Positions 15,678-24,389 of a stretch of DNA of 35,757 bases are shown piece by piece. Under the pieces are notes generated by a model. The model searched no databases. It saw only the letters and a list, made by a program, of their open reading frames with translations, and had not been told where the DNA came from. The DNA is from Alphaproteobacteria bacterium (GTDB lineage: Bacteria > Pseudomonadota > Alphaproteobacteria > Paracaedibacterales > CAITNM01): NCBI GenBank assembly GCA_947487955.1, contig CANKYV010000001.1, positions 107,644 to 143,400 of the forward strand, written 5' to 3'. Positions within the stretch are counted from its first letter, which is position 1. Every line of letters starts with the position of its first letter. The position numbers and the translations under genes are program-made.

Positions 15678-17141
15678 TTACTGAAACAAAACCGAAGCCG
15701 CCATAGACTGAGCAAGCTCTAAAAGCTTAAAAGGAAAAATAACCATTCCGCATAAAATAGCAAAAATGAATACTATAAGAATTTTCACAACATACTTTCT
15801 TACTGAATGAATCTTATTCATTTTCAAAACAGACTGGTTCAATACAAAAAACCTTAAAACATTCAAGTAGTATGCAGCGCTTATAACAGTTACAGATACA
15901 GCAATTATTCCAACAAAATAAGCTGATCTTGTAATAACACTTTCTAGCACATAGATTTTAGCAAAAAAGCCAGGCAATGGCGGAATACCAGCAAATGACA
16001 AGATCAAAAGGCAAAATATACTACCCAGCATAGGCATATTATGCATAATACCACTAAGATCTCGAATATCATTTATAGGCTTAAAATTTCTTTCAAATAT
16101 AATAAGCAAAGAAAGGACCCCCAACATATTTAGCGCATAAAAAATCACATAAATAATTGCTGAACTTAACCCAAATTCACCACCCATTGCAGGACCCATG
16201 AGAAGGAATCCCATATCACACATAGAACTATAAGCAAACATTCTTCTTAGATTCTGCTGACGAAGGGCAGCCAATGACCCCCAAATCATTGATAAAACAG
16301 CAAGTCCAACAAGCAGATATCGCCAATAAGTAAAAATACCGTGAAACGGATACGTTAAAAGATGAAGCAAACTAAATACCGTGATAATTTTTGGAATAGA
16401 AGCAATAAACAAAACAACAGGTAAAGGAGCTGCTTGATACACATCTGGAATCCATGTATGAAATGGAGCAACAGGGAGCTTAAAACACAACCCCATTAAA
16501 ACAAAAAACATCCCAACAATTGCTCCGGCATGTTCAAAATTATTCACATAGGTTTCAAAGAAATAGTACAGCGTGTTAAAAAAGTTCGTACCTGTAAAAC
16601 CATAAATAAGGCTCATTCCAAAAAGCATAAAGCCTGTGCTAATTGCACCAATTGTAAAAAATTTAACAGCAGCTTCACTACTTTGTTGATTATCTCTATC
16701 TGCTGCCACAAGCATATATTGACTCAAATGGCTCATTTCTAAGCCAATAAATAAAGTCAAAAAATGATTAGAAGAAAGTGCTACAGATCCACCTATGATT
16801 GAAAATGTTGCCACAAGAAGCCATTCAAATTGTTTGATTTTGTACTCACTCAAGAATGAAAATAGGCAAAAAAGTGCAATAGCAGACACGCTGTATAGAA
16901 TAATTTTTGAACAAACAGAAAAAGACATGTGAATAAAAAGACTATTCCAAAAGAATTGTTCGGACTTATCAGAAAGAAGTAAGAGAACACACAAAAATAT
17001 TAAGCCAAGAATAATAGTACCTATTGTAAGGCGTTCAATTTTCTTTTGCCTGAATGCACCTATCATTAAAGAGATAAGAGCACTTATTGATAAGATAAGC
17101 TCGGGAACAGCTGGGATAGATTTTAAAATATTACCTAGCAT
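15678..17141 (-). CDS. nuoN: NADH-quinone oxidoreductase subunit N
   Basis: The 487-residue antiporter-like membrane subunit of complex I couples NADH oxidation to proton pumping. Key charged residues are present: Glu in LFIGLEMSHLSQYML (TM5) and Lys in FKLPVAPFHTWIPDVYQAAP (TM7). The discontinuous-helix region RQQNLRRMFAYSSMCDMGF is also intact. About fourteen hydrophobic helices are visible. Its ATG overlaps the end of nuoM by 11 bases, and it is the last gene of the nuoL-nuoM-nuoN block. Length is normal. Confidence 0.96.
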   Translation of the reverse strand: MLGNILKSIPAVPELILSISALISLMIGAFRQKKIERLTIGTIILGLIFLCVLLLLSDKSEQFFWNSLFIHMSFSVCSKIILYSVSAIALFCLFSFLSEYKIKQFEWLLVATFSIIGGSVALSSNHFLTLFIGLEMSHLSQYMLVAADRDNQQSSEAAVKFFTIGAISTGFMLFGMSLIYGFTGTNFFNTLYYFFETYVNNFEHAGAIVGMFFVLMGLCFKLPVAPFHTWIPDVYQAAPLPVVLFIASIPKIITVFSLLHLLTYPFHGIFTYWRYLLVGLAVLSMIWGSLAALRQQNLRRMFAYSSMCDMGFLLMGPAMGGEFGLSSAIIYVIFYALNMLGVLSLLIIFERNFKPINDIRDLSGIMHNMPMLGSIFCLLILSFAGIPPLPGFFAKIYVLESVITRSAYFVGIIAVSVTVISAAYYLNVLRFFVLNQSVLKMNKIHSVRKYVVKILIVFIFAILCGMVIFPFKLLELAQSMAASVLFQ

Positions 17142-18672
17142 GTCGCAGCCTAACCTTATTATCTATTTGTATCGGCTTTATATTAGTATGCTCCGTATAA
17201 TGCTGCTGCATAGTTCTACGAATGGGGGCCATGATGGGTTTTGTATATATTCCAAGTGTAATAATAGCAGCTGCCAAGCTTATCAATACATATTTTTCAA
17301 AAGGCTTTAAGCTTAAGTGCAATGCATAGTCATTAATATCTAATCTGGAATCAAGACCCAATTTAGTAGAGAGCTTTCCGTAGAACACCTTACTTACAAG
17401 ATTCAACATATATGCAGCCCCTAACACCATTCCCAAACAAGCAAATGCAGTCATAACAGGCCTAACCGAAAAGCTATCAATAAGAATTAAAATTTCACCT
17501 ACAAACCCTGAGGTAAAAGGTAACCCAATGGATGCAAATGAAAATATTATAAACATAATACTAAAACCAGGCATTATCTTTAGTAATCCACCAAAATGAC
17601 TTAAATCACGTGTATGAAAACGATCATAGAGCATCCCCACACCAAAAAAGAGGGCAGACGATACAAGACCATGACTAATCATTTGTATAACAGAACCAAT
17701 TAAAGCATTTATTTTAAAAGAAAAGATCCCCAGAGTTACAATTCCCATATGAGCAATAGATGAATAAGCAATTAATCTTTTTATATCTGTTTGAGCAAAG
17801 GCGATTAATGACGACCAAACAATCGCTATAACACTTAATATGGATATATAAGGCGCAAATAAATGACTAGCATCCGGAAAAAGCACCAAACAAAAACGTA
17901 TAAAGCCATATCCTCCCATTTTCAATAGGACACCAGCTAGAATAACCGATCCGCCAGCAGGAGCTTCCACATGCGCATCTGGTAGCCATGTATGTACTGG
18001 CCACATAGGGATTTTAATTGCAAATGAGCTAGCAAAACCTAAAAACAACAGGACCTGCAAGGAAAAACCAATATGAAAATCTTGTAAATCAACAAAGCTT
18101 AGCGTCTGGGCTTCTGTATAAAGTTTCAAAATAGCTAATAACATAAACACGGAACCAAATAACGTATAAAGAAAAAACTTTATAGTCGCGTAAACTCTGT
18201 TCTCTCCCCCCCAAATACCTATAATTAAAAACATAGGTATAAGAATGCCTTCAAAAAAAATATAAAATACAAATAAATTAGTAGCAGCAAAACTACCGAT
18301 CATGAAGGCTTGTAACGTCAAGCAAGATATAGTGTATTCACGCAAGCGTTCTTTTACAGAATACCAAGTTCCAAAAATCATAAGAGTTGATAACCAAGTA
18401 GACAGAATAACAAAAAATAGAGATATACCATCTATTCCCAGCTCGAAATCAATACCTGTGTTTTTTATCCAAAGATACTTTTCAGTAAATTGAAATCCTG
18501 GATTATAAGCATCAAAATATAACCATAACCCAGCTGCTAAAACTGAATTTATACCACTTGCAAAACCAGCAATTCGTTTAGCATTTTCACTATTTTCTTT
18601 ACGAACCAATGCACAAATAAACCCCGCTAAAAGTGGTAAAAGAATCATCAATGATAAAATTGGTATTTTCAC
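17131..18672 (-). CDS. nuoM: NADH-quinone oxidoreductase subunit M
   Basis: The 513-residue proton-pumping subunit of complex I. Conserved features are FVFYIFFEGILIPMFLIIG (essential Glu in TM5), KIPMWPVHTWLPDAHVEAPA (TM7 Lys and the HTWLPDAH loop), and QTDIKRLIAYSSIAHMG in the broken helix. The start is GTG at 18672, overlapping the nuoL stop as GTGA, which implies coupled translation. Its stop lies 11 bases inside nuoN. Length and motifs are as in other alphaproteobacteria. Confidence 0.97.
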   Translation of the reverse strand: MKIPILSLMILLPLLAGFICALVRKENSENAKRIAGFASGINSVLAAGLWLYFDAYNPGFQFTEKYLWIKNTGIDFELGIDGISLFFVILSTWLSTLMIFGTWYSVKERLREYTISCLTLQAFMIGSFAATNLFVFYIFFEGILIPMFLIIGIWGGENRVYATIKFFLYTLFGSVFMLLAILKLYTEAQTLSFVDLQDFHIGFSLQVLLFLGFASSFAIKIPMWPVHTWLPDAHVEAPAGGSVILAGVLLKMGGYGFIRFCLVLFPDASHLFAPYISILSVIAIVWSSLIAFAQTDIKRLIAYSSIAHMGIVTLGIFSFKINALIGSVIQMISHGLVSSALFFGVGMLYDRFHTRDLSHFGGLLKIMPGFSIMFIIFSFASIGLPFTSGFVGEILILIDSFSVRPVMTAFACLGMVLGAAYMLNLVSKVFYGKLSTKLGLDSRLDINDYALHLSLKPFEKYVLISLAAAIITLGIYTKPIMAPIRRTMQQHYTEHTNIKPIQIDNKVRLRHAR

Positions 18673-20615
18673 AAACGCCCCATAGCTAGTGATAGCTCTT
18701 TTGCTATTTGCGGGAACATCTGTATCAAGAGATATGCCCCAAGAATCAAAACAGTTCCTAAAATAGAGATAAAACCATAATGAAATAAGTACCCCGTCTG
18801 TGGCTTACGCATGTGGTCTCCCAGGATGCAAGATAATTTAGCTATTCCATCTGGTCCAAATCTATCAATTATCTCACGATCACCTGACTTATAAAGAAAA
18901 TGACCCAATTTTGTAAGCGGTATAGCAATTTTTTGAGAATACAACTCATCAACATATAATTTTTGTTTTAAAATCTGATGGATTCTTGGAAATCTCTCTA
19001 AAATTATTAATGAAACTGATGGCTTATTAAAATAAACATAGTAACAAACAAAAAGTGCTGTACCTGCAAAAATAAGAGGAAGTAATTTTACCCAAAAAGC
19101 AACATGCTTAACGGTATTAACAACAATGCTATTATCCCACGAAAAACCAAATGATTGATTAATTAGCAACTCGAATCCAATATATCCCATAATCACCGAA
19201 CCAAAAGCCAATATATTAACAGGGGACTGCATCATTTTTTTCGTTTTATGAATGTGTGCAATTACATGCTCATCAGCATTAACATTTCCATGAAAAACTA
19301 AAAATAAAAGCCGCCACGCATACAGCCCAGTAATAAAAGTTAACAGCAAACACAAATAATAATAACCATATGCGAAAGGAATTTCTGACATATAAATTGA
19401 TTCAAATATCAAATCTTTTGAATAATAACCTGCAAAAAATGGAATTCCTACTAAAGCGAGTGTTCCTATGATCATCGTATAGTAACTAGAAGGCAAATAA
19501 GCTTTTAACCCTCCCATCCTTACAATACTTTGCTCGTGAGACATAGCATGGATAATATTTCCAGCACACAGAAACATTAAGGCTTTAAAGAAAGCGTGCG
19601 TAAATAAATGAAAAAAAGCAACTGAATACGCACCTGCTCCGCATGCCATAAACATCATACCAAGCTGACTACAAGTTGAATAAGCAATAACTTTTTTTAT
19701 ATCTGTCTGAGCTAAAGCAATGGCTCCCGCCAATAATCCAGTGAGCAATCCAATAAACATCATTACTTGCTTTGCAAACAGTGCTAACTCAAATAATGGA
19801 CTAAATCGTATAATAAGAGAGACTCCAGCTGTAACCATAGTTGCAGCGTGTAATAAAGCGGAAACTGGTGTTGGAGCTTCCATCGCATCAGGTAACCATG
19901 TATGTAATCCAAATTGACCAGATTTACCCATCGCTCCAAACAATAGGAATAAACAAATAATATTTATCCATAATGTGCTAGGTAAGGATTCTTTTTCAGC
20001 TATGAGAGAAAAGAAGAGCTCAAAATCAAGCGTATGGAAAAAAGTAAAAATAGCGCCCAAAGCTAGTACTATACCAATGTCACCAACTCTATTCATTACA
20101 AATGCTTTAATTGATGCTGCAGTGGCTAAAGGTCTTTCATACCAATATCCAATTAATAAATAAGAAGCTAAACCCACACCTTCCCACCCGCAAAACAATT
20201 GCAACATATTGGGAGCAGCTACGAGCAATATCATCATGAATGTAAAAAGATTTAAATGACCAAAAAAACTCATTTTATTAGGATCATCTCGCATATACTC
20301 AACTGAGTACACGTGTACCAGCAGAGAAATAAAAGTAACAATTAATATCATTAACGTGCTCAGCGAATCAAAAAGGAATCCCCAATCTATTCGTATAGTT
20401 TCTGATTTTATCCACGTAAAAAGATGAACTGTTTCTGAGAAATGAGTGTTTGCAATATGATAAAAAAGATAACAACTCGCAAAAAAACTAATAGCAATCG
20501 TACCAACACAAAACCAATAACCAGACCTGTGGTTACTAAACGCTCTTACATAACCAAAAATAGCCCCAATAAAAGGAGCACCCAAACATAAACACCCTAA
20601 CTGAAAAGAATTCAT
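18669..20615 (-). CDS. nuoL: NADH-quinone oxidoreductase subunit L
   Basis: This 648-residue protein is the distal proton-pumping subunit of complex I. Visible motifs are LFCGWEGVGLASYLLIGYWY (TM5 Glu), GKSGQFGLHTWLPDAMEAPT (TM7 Lys and HTWLPDAMEGPT-like loop), ALLHAATMVTAGV and QTDIKKVIAYSTCSQLGMM. The C-terminal part includes the long lateral helix region after KQKLYVDELYSQ. I chose the ATG at 20615 over a TTG two codons earlier. The block nuoLMN is separated from any other nuo genes in the window; 80 bases without a gene separate it from the upstream WecA-like gene, and no clear promoter was seen there. Confidence 0.96.
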   Translation of the reverse strand: MNSFQLGCLCLGAPFIGAIFGYVRAFSNHRSGYWFCVGTIAISFFASCYLFYHIANTHFSETVHLFTWIKSETIRIDWGFLFDSLSTLMILIVTFISLLVHVYSVEYMRDDPNKMSFFGHLNLFTFMMILLVAAPNMLQLFCGWEGVGLASYLLIGYWYERPLATAASIKAFVMNRVGDIGIVLALGAIFTFFHTLDFELFFSLIAEKESLPSTLWINIICLFLLFGAMGKSGQFGLHTWLPDAMEAPTPVSALLHAATMVTAGVSLIIRFSPLFELALFAKQVMMFIGLLTGLLAGAIALAQTDIKKVIAYSTCSQLGMMFMACGAGAYSVAFFHLFTHAFFKALMFLCAGNIIHAMSHEQSIVRMGGLKAYLPSSYYTMIIGTLALVGIPFFAGYYSKDLIFESIYMSEIPFAYGYYYLCLLLTFITGLYAWRLLFLVFHGNVNADEHVIAHIHKTKKMMQSPVNILAFGSVIMGYIGFELLINQSFGFSWDNSIVVNTVKHVAFWVKLLPLIFAGTALFVCYYVYFNKPSVSLIILERFPRIHQILKQKLYVDELYSQKIAIPLTKLGHFLYKSGDREIIDRFGPDGIAKLSCILGDHMRKPQTGYLFHYGFISILGTVLILGAYLLIQMFPQIAKELSLAMGRL

Positions 20616-20695
20616 TTTCAATTCACTTACTTGTATGTAGTAATCTTATGCTGAATTTTATCCAAATACTAGTAAACGCATATCCAAAACAAAAG

Positions 20696-21679
20696 TTAAG
20701 CAATATATTTTTTCGACAAACGATAGATAAATCCCCAATGCAGCAACTGTATAATTGCGTAAAAGCAACATACAGATGATATATACTGATGATTAAAAAA
20801 CAACAATGTTGCTAAAAAAGTTAAAAGACAATTCAAACCTAAATAAACAAACGTAACAAGTATATGACTATTAAAAAATTTAGCTTTGTGATGAAATCCA
20901 TAGTCTCCAAATGAAGCAACTACCGAACGCTTATCAATAAACCTTTTCACAATTGTAAACGCCACATCGCACCATGCAACGCTAAGTGGAAATAGTGAAA
21001 ACATTAAAAAACTATCATGAGGTAAGATAATGCTAGGGAACTCATGTTGATTCGGCGCTAAAGAAAAAATAATTATAAGGTAAGAAAATCCAAGAATTGT
21101 GCTACCTGTATCACCTATAAAGACTCGCGCTTTTGGAAAATTAAAAAATAAATAAACTAATATTGAGCACCATAAAATCCAGAAAATACTGTTAAAAGGT
21201 GCAAAAGCACCTAACAAAAATCCTATTGTTAACAACCATTGGCTTGCTAATAAACCATTTAAGCCATCCAAAAAATTACATGCATTTATTAAACTTACGC
21301 CTATGAAAAACCACAAAAAATATTCAACTGGACTCAAATTTTGCTGTACTAGCACTAATCCCACAGCAAGCATATGACTGAATAATCTTGTTTTGTAACT
21401 TAATTCTTTCCAATCATCCATAAACCCCACAACTGCAAGAATTACAAATCCTATAATTGATGCTAGTGGAGGCACTTCTAGAGAAACTACATTAATTTCT
21501 GCCAAAAAGAAAAAAATCAAAAAGATAAAACTGATGCAAACACCGGCTGCCGTTGGTATTGCAGCCACATGGACAGATCGATGACTAGGTATATCCCTTA
21601 TGCCAATTTTTCTCCATAAAGACAGAAAGCCTGCGGATAGTAACGCAGCAATAAACCATGCATACACAACACAAACCAT
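20696..21679 (-). CDS. WecA/MraY-family polyprenyl-phosphate sugar-1-phosphate transferase
   Basis: The 327-residue multi-span protein is of the family that transfers a HexNAc-1-phosphate from a UDP-sugar to undecaprenyl phosphate, starting O-antigen or other surface glycan synthesis. Diagnostic motifs are GFMDDWKELSYKTR (DDxx metal-binding pair), NACNFLDGLNGL (catalytic Asp) and FPKARVFIGDTGSTILGF. About ten membrane helices are visible. The RFIDKRSVVASFGDYGFHHK segment resembles the cytoplasmic loop of WbpL/WecA-type rather than MraY enzymes. It lies 2 bases after the TrmN6-like gene. Exact sugar specificity cannot be told, so no symbol is given. Confidence 0.88.
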   Translation of the reverse strand: MVCVVYAWFIAALLSAGFLSLWRKIGIRDIPSHRSVHVAAIPTAAGVCISFIFLIFFFLAEINVVSLEVPPLASIIGFVILAVVGFMDDWKELSYKTRLFSHMLAVGLVLVQQNLSPVEYFLWFFIGVSLINACNFLDGLNGLLASQWLLTIGFLLGAFAPFNSIFWILWCSILVYLFFNFPKARVFIGDTGSTILGFSYLIIIFSLAPNQHEFPSIILPHDSFLMFSLFPLSVAWCDVAFTIVKRFIDKRSVVASFGDYGFHHKAKFFNSHILVTFVYLGLNCLLTFLATLLFFNHQYISSVCCFYAIIQLLHWGFIYRLSKKYIA

Positions 21680-21681
21680 AA

Positions 21682-22461
21682 TTAATTCAGCACACTTAAA
21701 GATATAGATTTACCATTACGCAATATGTCATCTGCTTCCTGGGTAAAAGATCCATCTTCATTATGTAAAAACATACCACTCAAAAGATTTACCCCTCCTT
21801 TTATACCCTTTATGCCCTGAACAATCACTCTCTTTGCTGGTTGGTCTTTCGAAGGCCATAAAGGAAAAATACTAATATTACCAACCTTTCCATAAAATAG
21901 ACTTAAAAGTCGATCAAGCATGTCAGCACGATAAATAAATGTGATTTTTCCCATGGGCTTTAACATTAGAAGACAAAACTTAAACCACATTTCCATGCCT
22001 GATTGCTCTTCGTGATTACTAAGCGCTTTTGAGACAAATGGAGATACACGTCCATGATGTGATTCAAAATAAGGAGGATTTGATATGACCTGACTATAAC
22101 TTCCTCCAGCTAAACGCGGAGGTGGATTTTGCAAATTTCCGTGCAAAATTTCAACGCGATCTCGTAGATTATTCAGCAAAATATTATCTGTCGCTAAGCG
22201 AACCAAATCTTTCTGAAGTTCAATTCCCATTACTCGACAATATGGAAAACGAGTCGCAAGACATAATCCCGCAGCACTAACTCCAGCACCAACATCAAGG
22301 ATACTTTCACCTGGCTCTACAGAAATAGCAGCGGATAATAACAACGGATCAATAGCTACTCTATACCCTTGTACTGGCTGACGTATGATAACTCGCCCAC
22401 CTAAAAGAGCATCCTCTGTATAGGTATTATTATTTTCTGATTTTTCTAAAAGGGCTTGCAC
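21682..22461 (-). CDS. TrmN6/YfiC-like N6-adenine methyltransferase
   Basis: A 259-residue SAM-dependent methyltransferase of the tRNA1(Val) A37 N6-methyltransferase type. The start EDALLGGRVIIRQPVQGYRVAIDPLLL-type region is typical of the family. Motif I is intact (ILDVGAGVSAAGLCLA), a motif II acid lies in VMGIELQKDLV, and the amino-methyltransferase NPPY motif follows (QVISNPPYFESHHGR). The target could be tRNA-Val or another RNA or protein, since relatives vary. The start codon is GTG. It is divergent from the polyprenyl synthase gene across 70 bases, a pairing frequent in alphaproteobacteria. Confidence 0.87.
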   Translation of the reverse strand: MQALLEKSENNNTYTEDALLGGRVIIRQPVQGYRVAIDPLLLSAAISVEPGESILDVGAGVSAAGLCLATRFPYCRVMGIELQKDLVRLATDNILLNNLRDRVEILHGNLQNPPPRLAGGSYSQVISNPPYFESHHGRVSPFVSKALSNHEEQSGMEMWFKFCLLMLKPMGKITFIYRADMLDRLLSLFYGKVGNISIFPLWPSKDQPAKRVIVQGIKGIKGGVNLLSGMFLHNEDGSFTQEADDILRNGKSISLSVLN

Positions 22462-22531
22462 AAAACGCTATCCCAGACATGTTAAACAGGGTAGATTATA
22501 CTGGAAAATGTTATAGGTTGGATAGGCTGAT

Positions 22532-23512
22532 TTGTTACAAGAATCCCAAATTGCGTTGGATCCTTTACCTCACTTAAAAAATAACTTTCAAAATGACTTA
22601 CATAAAGTGGATAAGTTAATTCTTGAAAGTGTTTCGACTGGCGAGCCATTAATTGAAAAAATTGCCACAACGCTCATATCAGCTGGAGGAAAACGTTTAC
22701 GTCCACTTTTATGTTTAGCCTCTAGCCATATAACAGGCATTATTACACAAAATAGCCATTACTTAGCTGCGGCAGTCGAGCTAATCCACGCAGCAACTCT
22801 TTTACATGATGACGTTATTGATGAGTCAATTTTACGCCGAGATAAACAAACGGCTAACACACTTTGGGGAAATAAACCAAGCATTCTTGTGGGTGATTTT
22901 CTTTTCGCAAGAGCTTTTGAATTGATGGTCAAAACTGAAAATATTCGCTTTTTAGATATTTTGGCAAACGCATCATCAAAAATCAGCGAAGGGGAAATTA
23001 CCCAACTACGCTGCATTAAATCTCTGGGTTTAAGCATTGAAGATTATTTGAAAGTTATAGAGTATAAAACTGCTACACTTTTTGCGGCGTCCTGCCAAAC
23101 AGGAGCTCTTTCAGGAGGAGCCAACGAAGACGTAGCCTACCAGCTATATGAATTCGGCAGAAATTTTGGACTAATGTACCAAATACTAGATGATGTTCTT
23201 GATTATACTGATGAGAGCCGAGGCAAAAAAGTAGGCGATGATTTTCGTGAACGCAAGGTGACTTTGCCAATTTTACTTGCCTATCAGTCTGATACAAATA
23301 AGCTTTTCTGGCATCAATGTTTTAACGATAAAACAGTAAGTAATGCGACATTTGAAAATGTGCAAAAACGTCTTTATGAGCTTGACGCCTTTGATCAATC
23401 CTTCGTTATAGCAAAGCAATACGCTCAAAAAGCAAAAGAATCATTGCAAAAATTTGATTCTCCTATTTCAGAAAAAATGAATGCACTGATAGAATCTTTC
23501 TTGGACGTATAA
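22532..23512 (+). CDS. ispB: Long-chain polyprenyl diphosphate synthase (octaprenyl-type)
   Basis: The 326-residue trans-prenyltransferase extends farnesyl diphosphate with IPP to make the side chain of ubiquinone. Both Asp-rich motifs are present: LLHDDVIDES (first, DDxxD) and LMYQILDDVLDYTDE (second). GGKRLRPLLCLASSH binds the allylic diphosphate. A small residue region before the first motif (ELIHAATL) is consistent with long products. The start is TTG at 22532 with ATAGG about 5 bases upstream. It works in the same pathway as coq7 at 30416. Exact chain length cannot be read from sequence. Confidence 0.92.
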   Translation: MLQESQIALDPLPHLKNNFQNDLHKVDKLILESVSTGEPLIEKIATTLISAGGKRLRPLLCLASSHITGIITQNSHYLAAAVELIHAATLLHDDVIDESILRRDKQTANTLWGNKPSILVGDFLFARAFELMVKTENIRFLDILANASSKISEGEITQLRCIKSLGLSIEDYLKVIEYKTATLFAASCQTGALSGGANEDVAYQLYEFGRNFGLMYQILDDVLDYTDESRGKKVGDDFRERKVTLPILLAYQSDTNKLFWHQCFNDKTVSNATFENVQKRLYELDAFDQSFVIAKQYAQKAKESLQKFDSPISEKMNALIESFLDV

Positions 23513-23513
23513 T

Positions 23514-24043
23514 CTAAGAAGCAGTTTTTATTGAAATTTTTTTTCTATTTTCCTTAATCATCAACCTAACCTCGCCATCACACATTTGATTGATCATTTT
23601 AAATCCTACCTTATTATATGTGCGTAATGCAGCTATATTTGCAGTATCAGGATCTACAAATACCGCATCAAAATTAGGAAAAACAAAAATATCTAAGAAT
23701 AATTCTAAAGCTTTTGAACCAATACCCTGACCTATACACTCGATTTCACCAATATACCATCTATTGCTGCACAAGATTCTGGCAACTCTATTGCATAGTC
23801 ATGCTCTCGAGGAAAATCATGCTTATTATAGTATTGTATGTAACCAATTGGTTTGCCTTCTAGACAAATGATATAGGCACTCATCAACTTAGGTCCCGTT
23901 ACATAAGCCTCGTATTTTTTCTGAATTAACTCCGCTGTCCATTCCACTCGTGCATCCCACCAAGCTTTAACATGTGGTGTTTTTAGCCATTTCAAAAGAA
24001 GAGGGAAATGATCAGCAGCAAGAGGATCAAAGGTTATTATCAC
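23514..24043 (-). pseudogene. GNAT acetyltransferase (AAC(6')-like), split by a frameshift
   Basis: Two frames together make one GNAT protein of about 176 residues. The 5' part (24043 to about 23762) reads FDPLAADHFPLLLKWLKTPH and KPIGYIQYYN and ends CAAID. The 3' part (about 23761 to 23514) reads WYIGEIECIGQGIGSKALEL, the acetyl-CoA-binding Q/RxxGxG/A motif, then VFVDPDTANIAALRTYNKVG. Family members read continuously as '..AID.YIG....GxGxGSKAL', so a single base is missing near 23759-23762 (GATGGTAT where GATTGGTAT would restore the frame). The layout resembles aminoglycoside 6'-N-acetyltransferases. Without the join the enzyme would lack its CoA site. It may be a true pseudogene or an assembly error. 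Confidence 0.8.
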
Positions 24044-24061
24044 AAAAACTTTTTAAATCTA

Positions 24062-24091
24062 TTTACACAATCACATAATATCTCATATCAT
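24062..24091 (+). promoter_or_regulatory. Promoter of the riboswitch-nrdAB transcript
   Basis: TTTACA (24062-24067), 18 bases and TATCAT (24086-24091). The predicted start near 24098 lies immediately before the first paired segment of the riboswitch, so the transcript would begin with the aptamer. Confidence 0.55.
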
Positions 24092-24100
24092 AACATTACG

Positions 24101-24282
24101 TTACAAGGTGTATTGTAATTTACATTACAATGCTTAAATAGGAATTCGGTACTGCTACATAAAGGCATATTCCGAGGCTGCCCCCGCAACTGTATGTGGA
24201 GAGCAATTTGAACACAAAGTCACTGGGAAACTGGGAAGACGTTTAAATTGCTGCGACCCACGAGCCAGGAGACTTGCCGTGC
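24101..24282 (+). ncRNA. Cobalamin (B12) riboswitch aptamer upstream of nrdAB
   Basis: The conserved core is plain: AATAGGAATTCGGT (24137 on), GAGGCTGCCCCCGCAACTGT (24174-24193), GTCACTGGG, CTGGGAAGAC and the B12 box GAGCCAGGAGACTTGCC (24262-24278). The 5' strand of P1, CAAG (24104-24107), matches the unusual CTTG (24273-24276) of the B12 box, where most riboswitches have CAGG/CCTG; this is a compensatory change. P2 is an 8-base perfect hairpin (arms ATTGTAAT 24112-24119 and ATTACAAT 24124-24131). Known B12 riboswitches reduce expression of the downstream gene when adenosyl- or methylcobalamin is bound. Here the target is the B12-independent ribonucleotide reductase. The 346-base gap between the GNAT pseudogene and nrdA holds only this element, its promoter and its expression platform. 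Confidence 0.93.
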
Positions 24283-24300
24283 GACATTTTTACTAACGTC

Positions 24301-24381
24301 GGGCGGGGTGCACCGGTTGAGAGTTTGAGCAACAGTTCTTAGCTTTCATAGCATATCTTCGCCCCCTGACTTAAATGGGGT
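24301..24381 (+). promoter_or_regulatory. Likely riboswitch expression platform hiding the nrdA ribosome binding site
   Basis: CCCC at 24362-24365 can pair with GGGG at 24377-24380, which with the next T forms the only Shine-Dalgarno-like sequence (GGGGT) before the nrdA ATG at 24390. An upstream GGGCG (24301-24305) can instead pair with CGCCC (24360-24364) and free that site. These mutually exclusive pairings suggest translational control. There is no U-run, so a terminator switch is less likely. Inferred from pairing only. Confidence 0.5.
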
Positions 24382-24389
24382 ACCACACG

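Noticed and set aside
23732-24043. A stand-alone 103-residue protein
   Set aside because: It is the N-terminal half of a GNAT enzyme and continues in the neighbouring frame after one missing base.
24112-24131. 8+8 base perfect inverted repeat that looks like an Fur/Zur-type operator
   Set aside because: It lies between the GGTG and the TTAAATAGGAA core of the cobalamin riboswitch, exactly where its P2 hairpin belongs, and downstream of the predicted transcription start.
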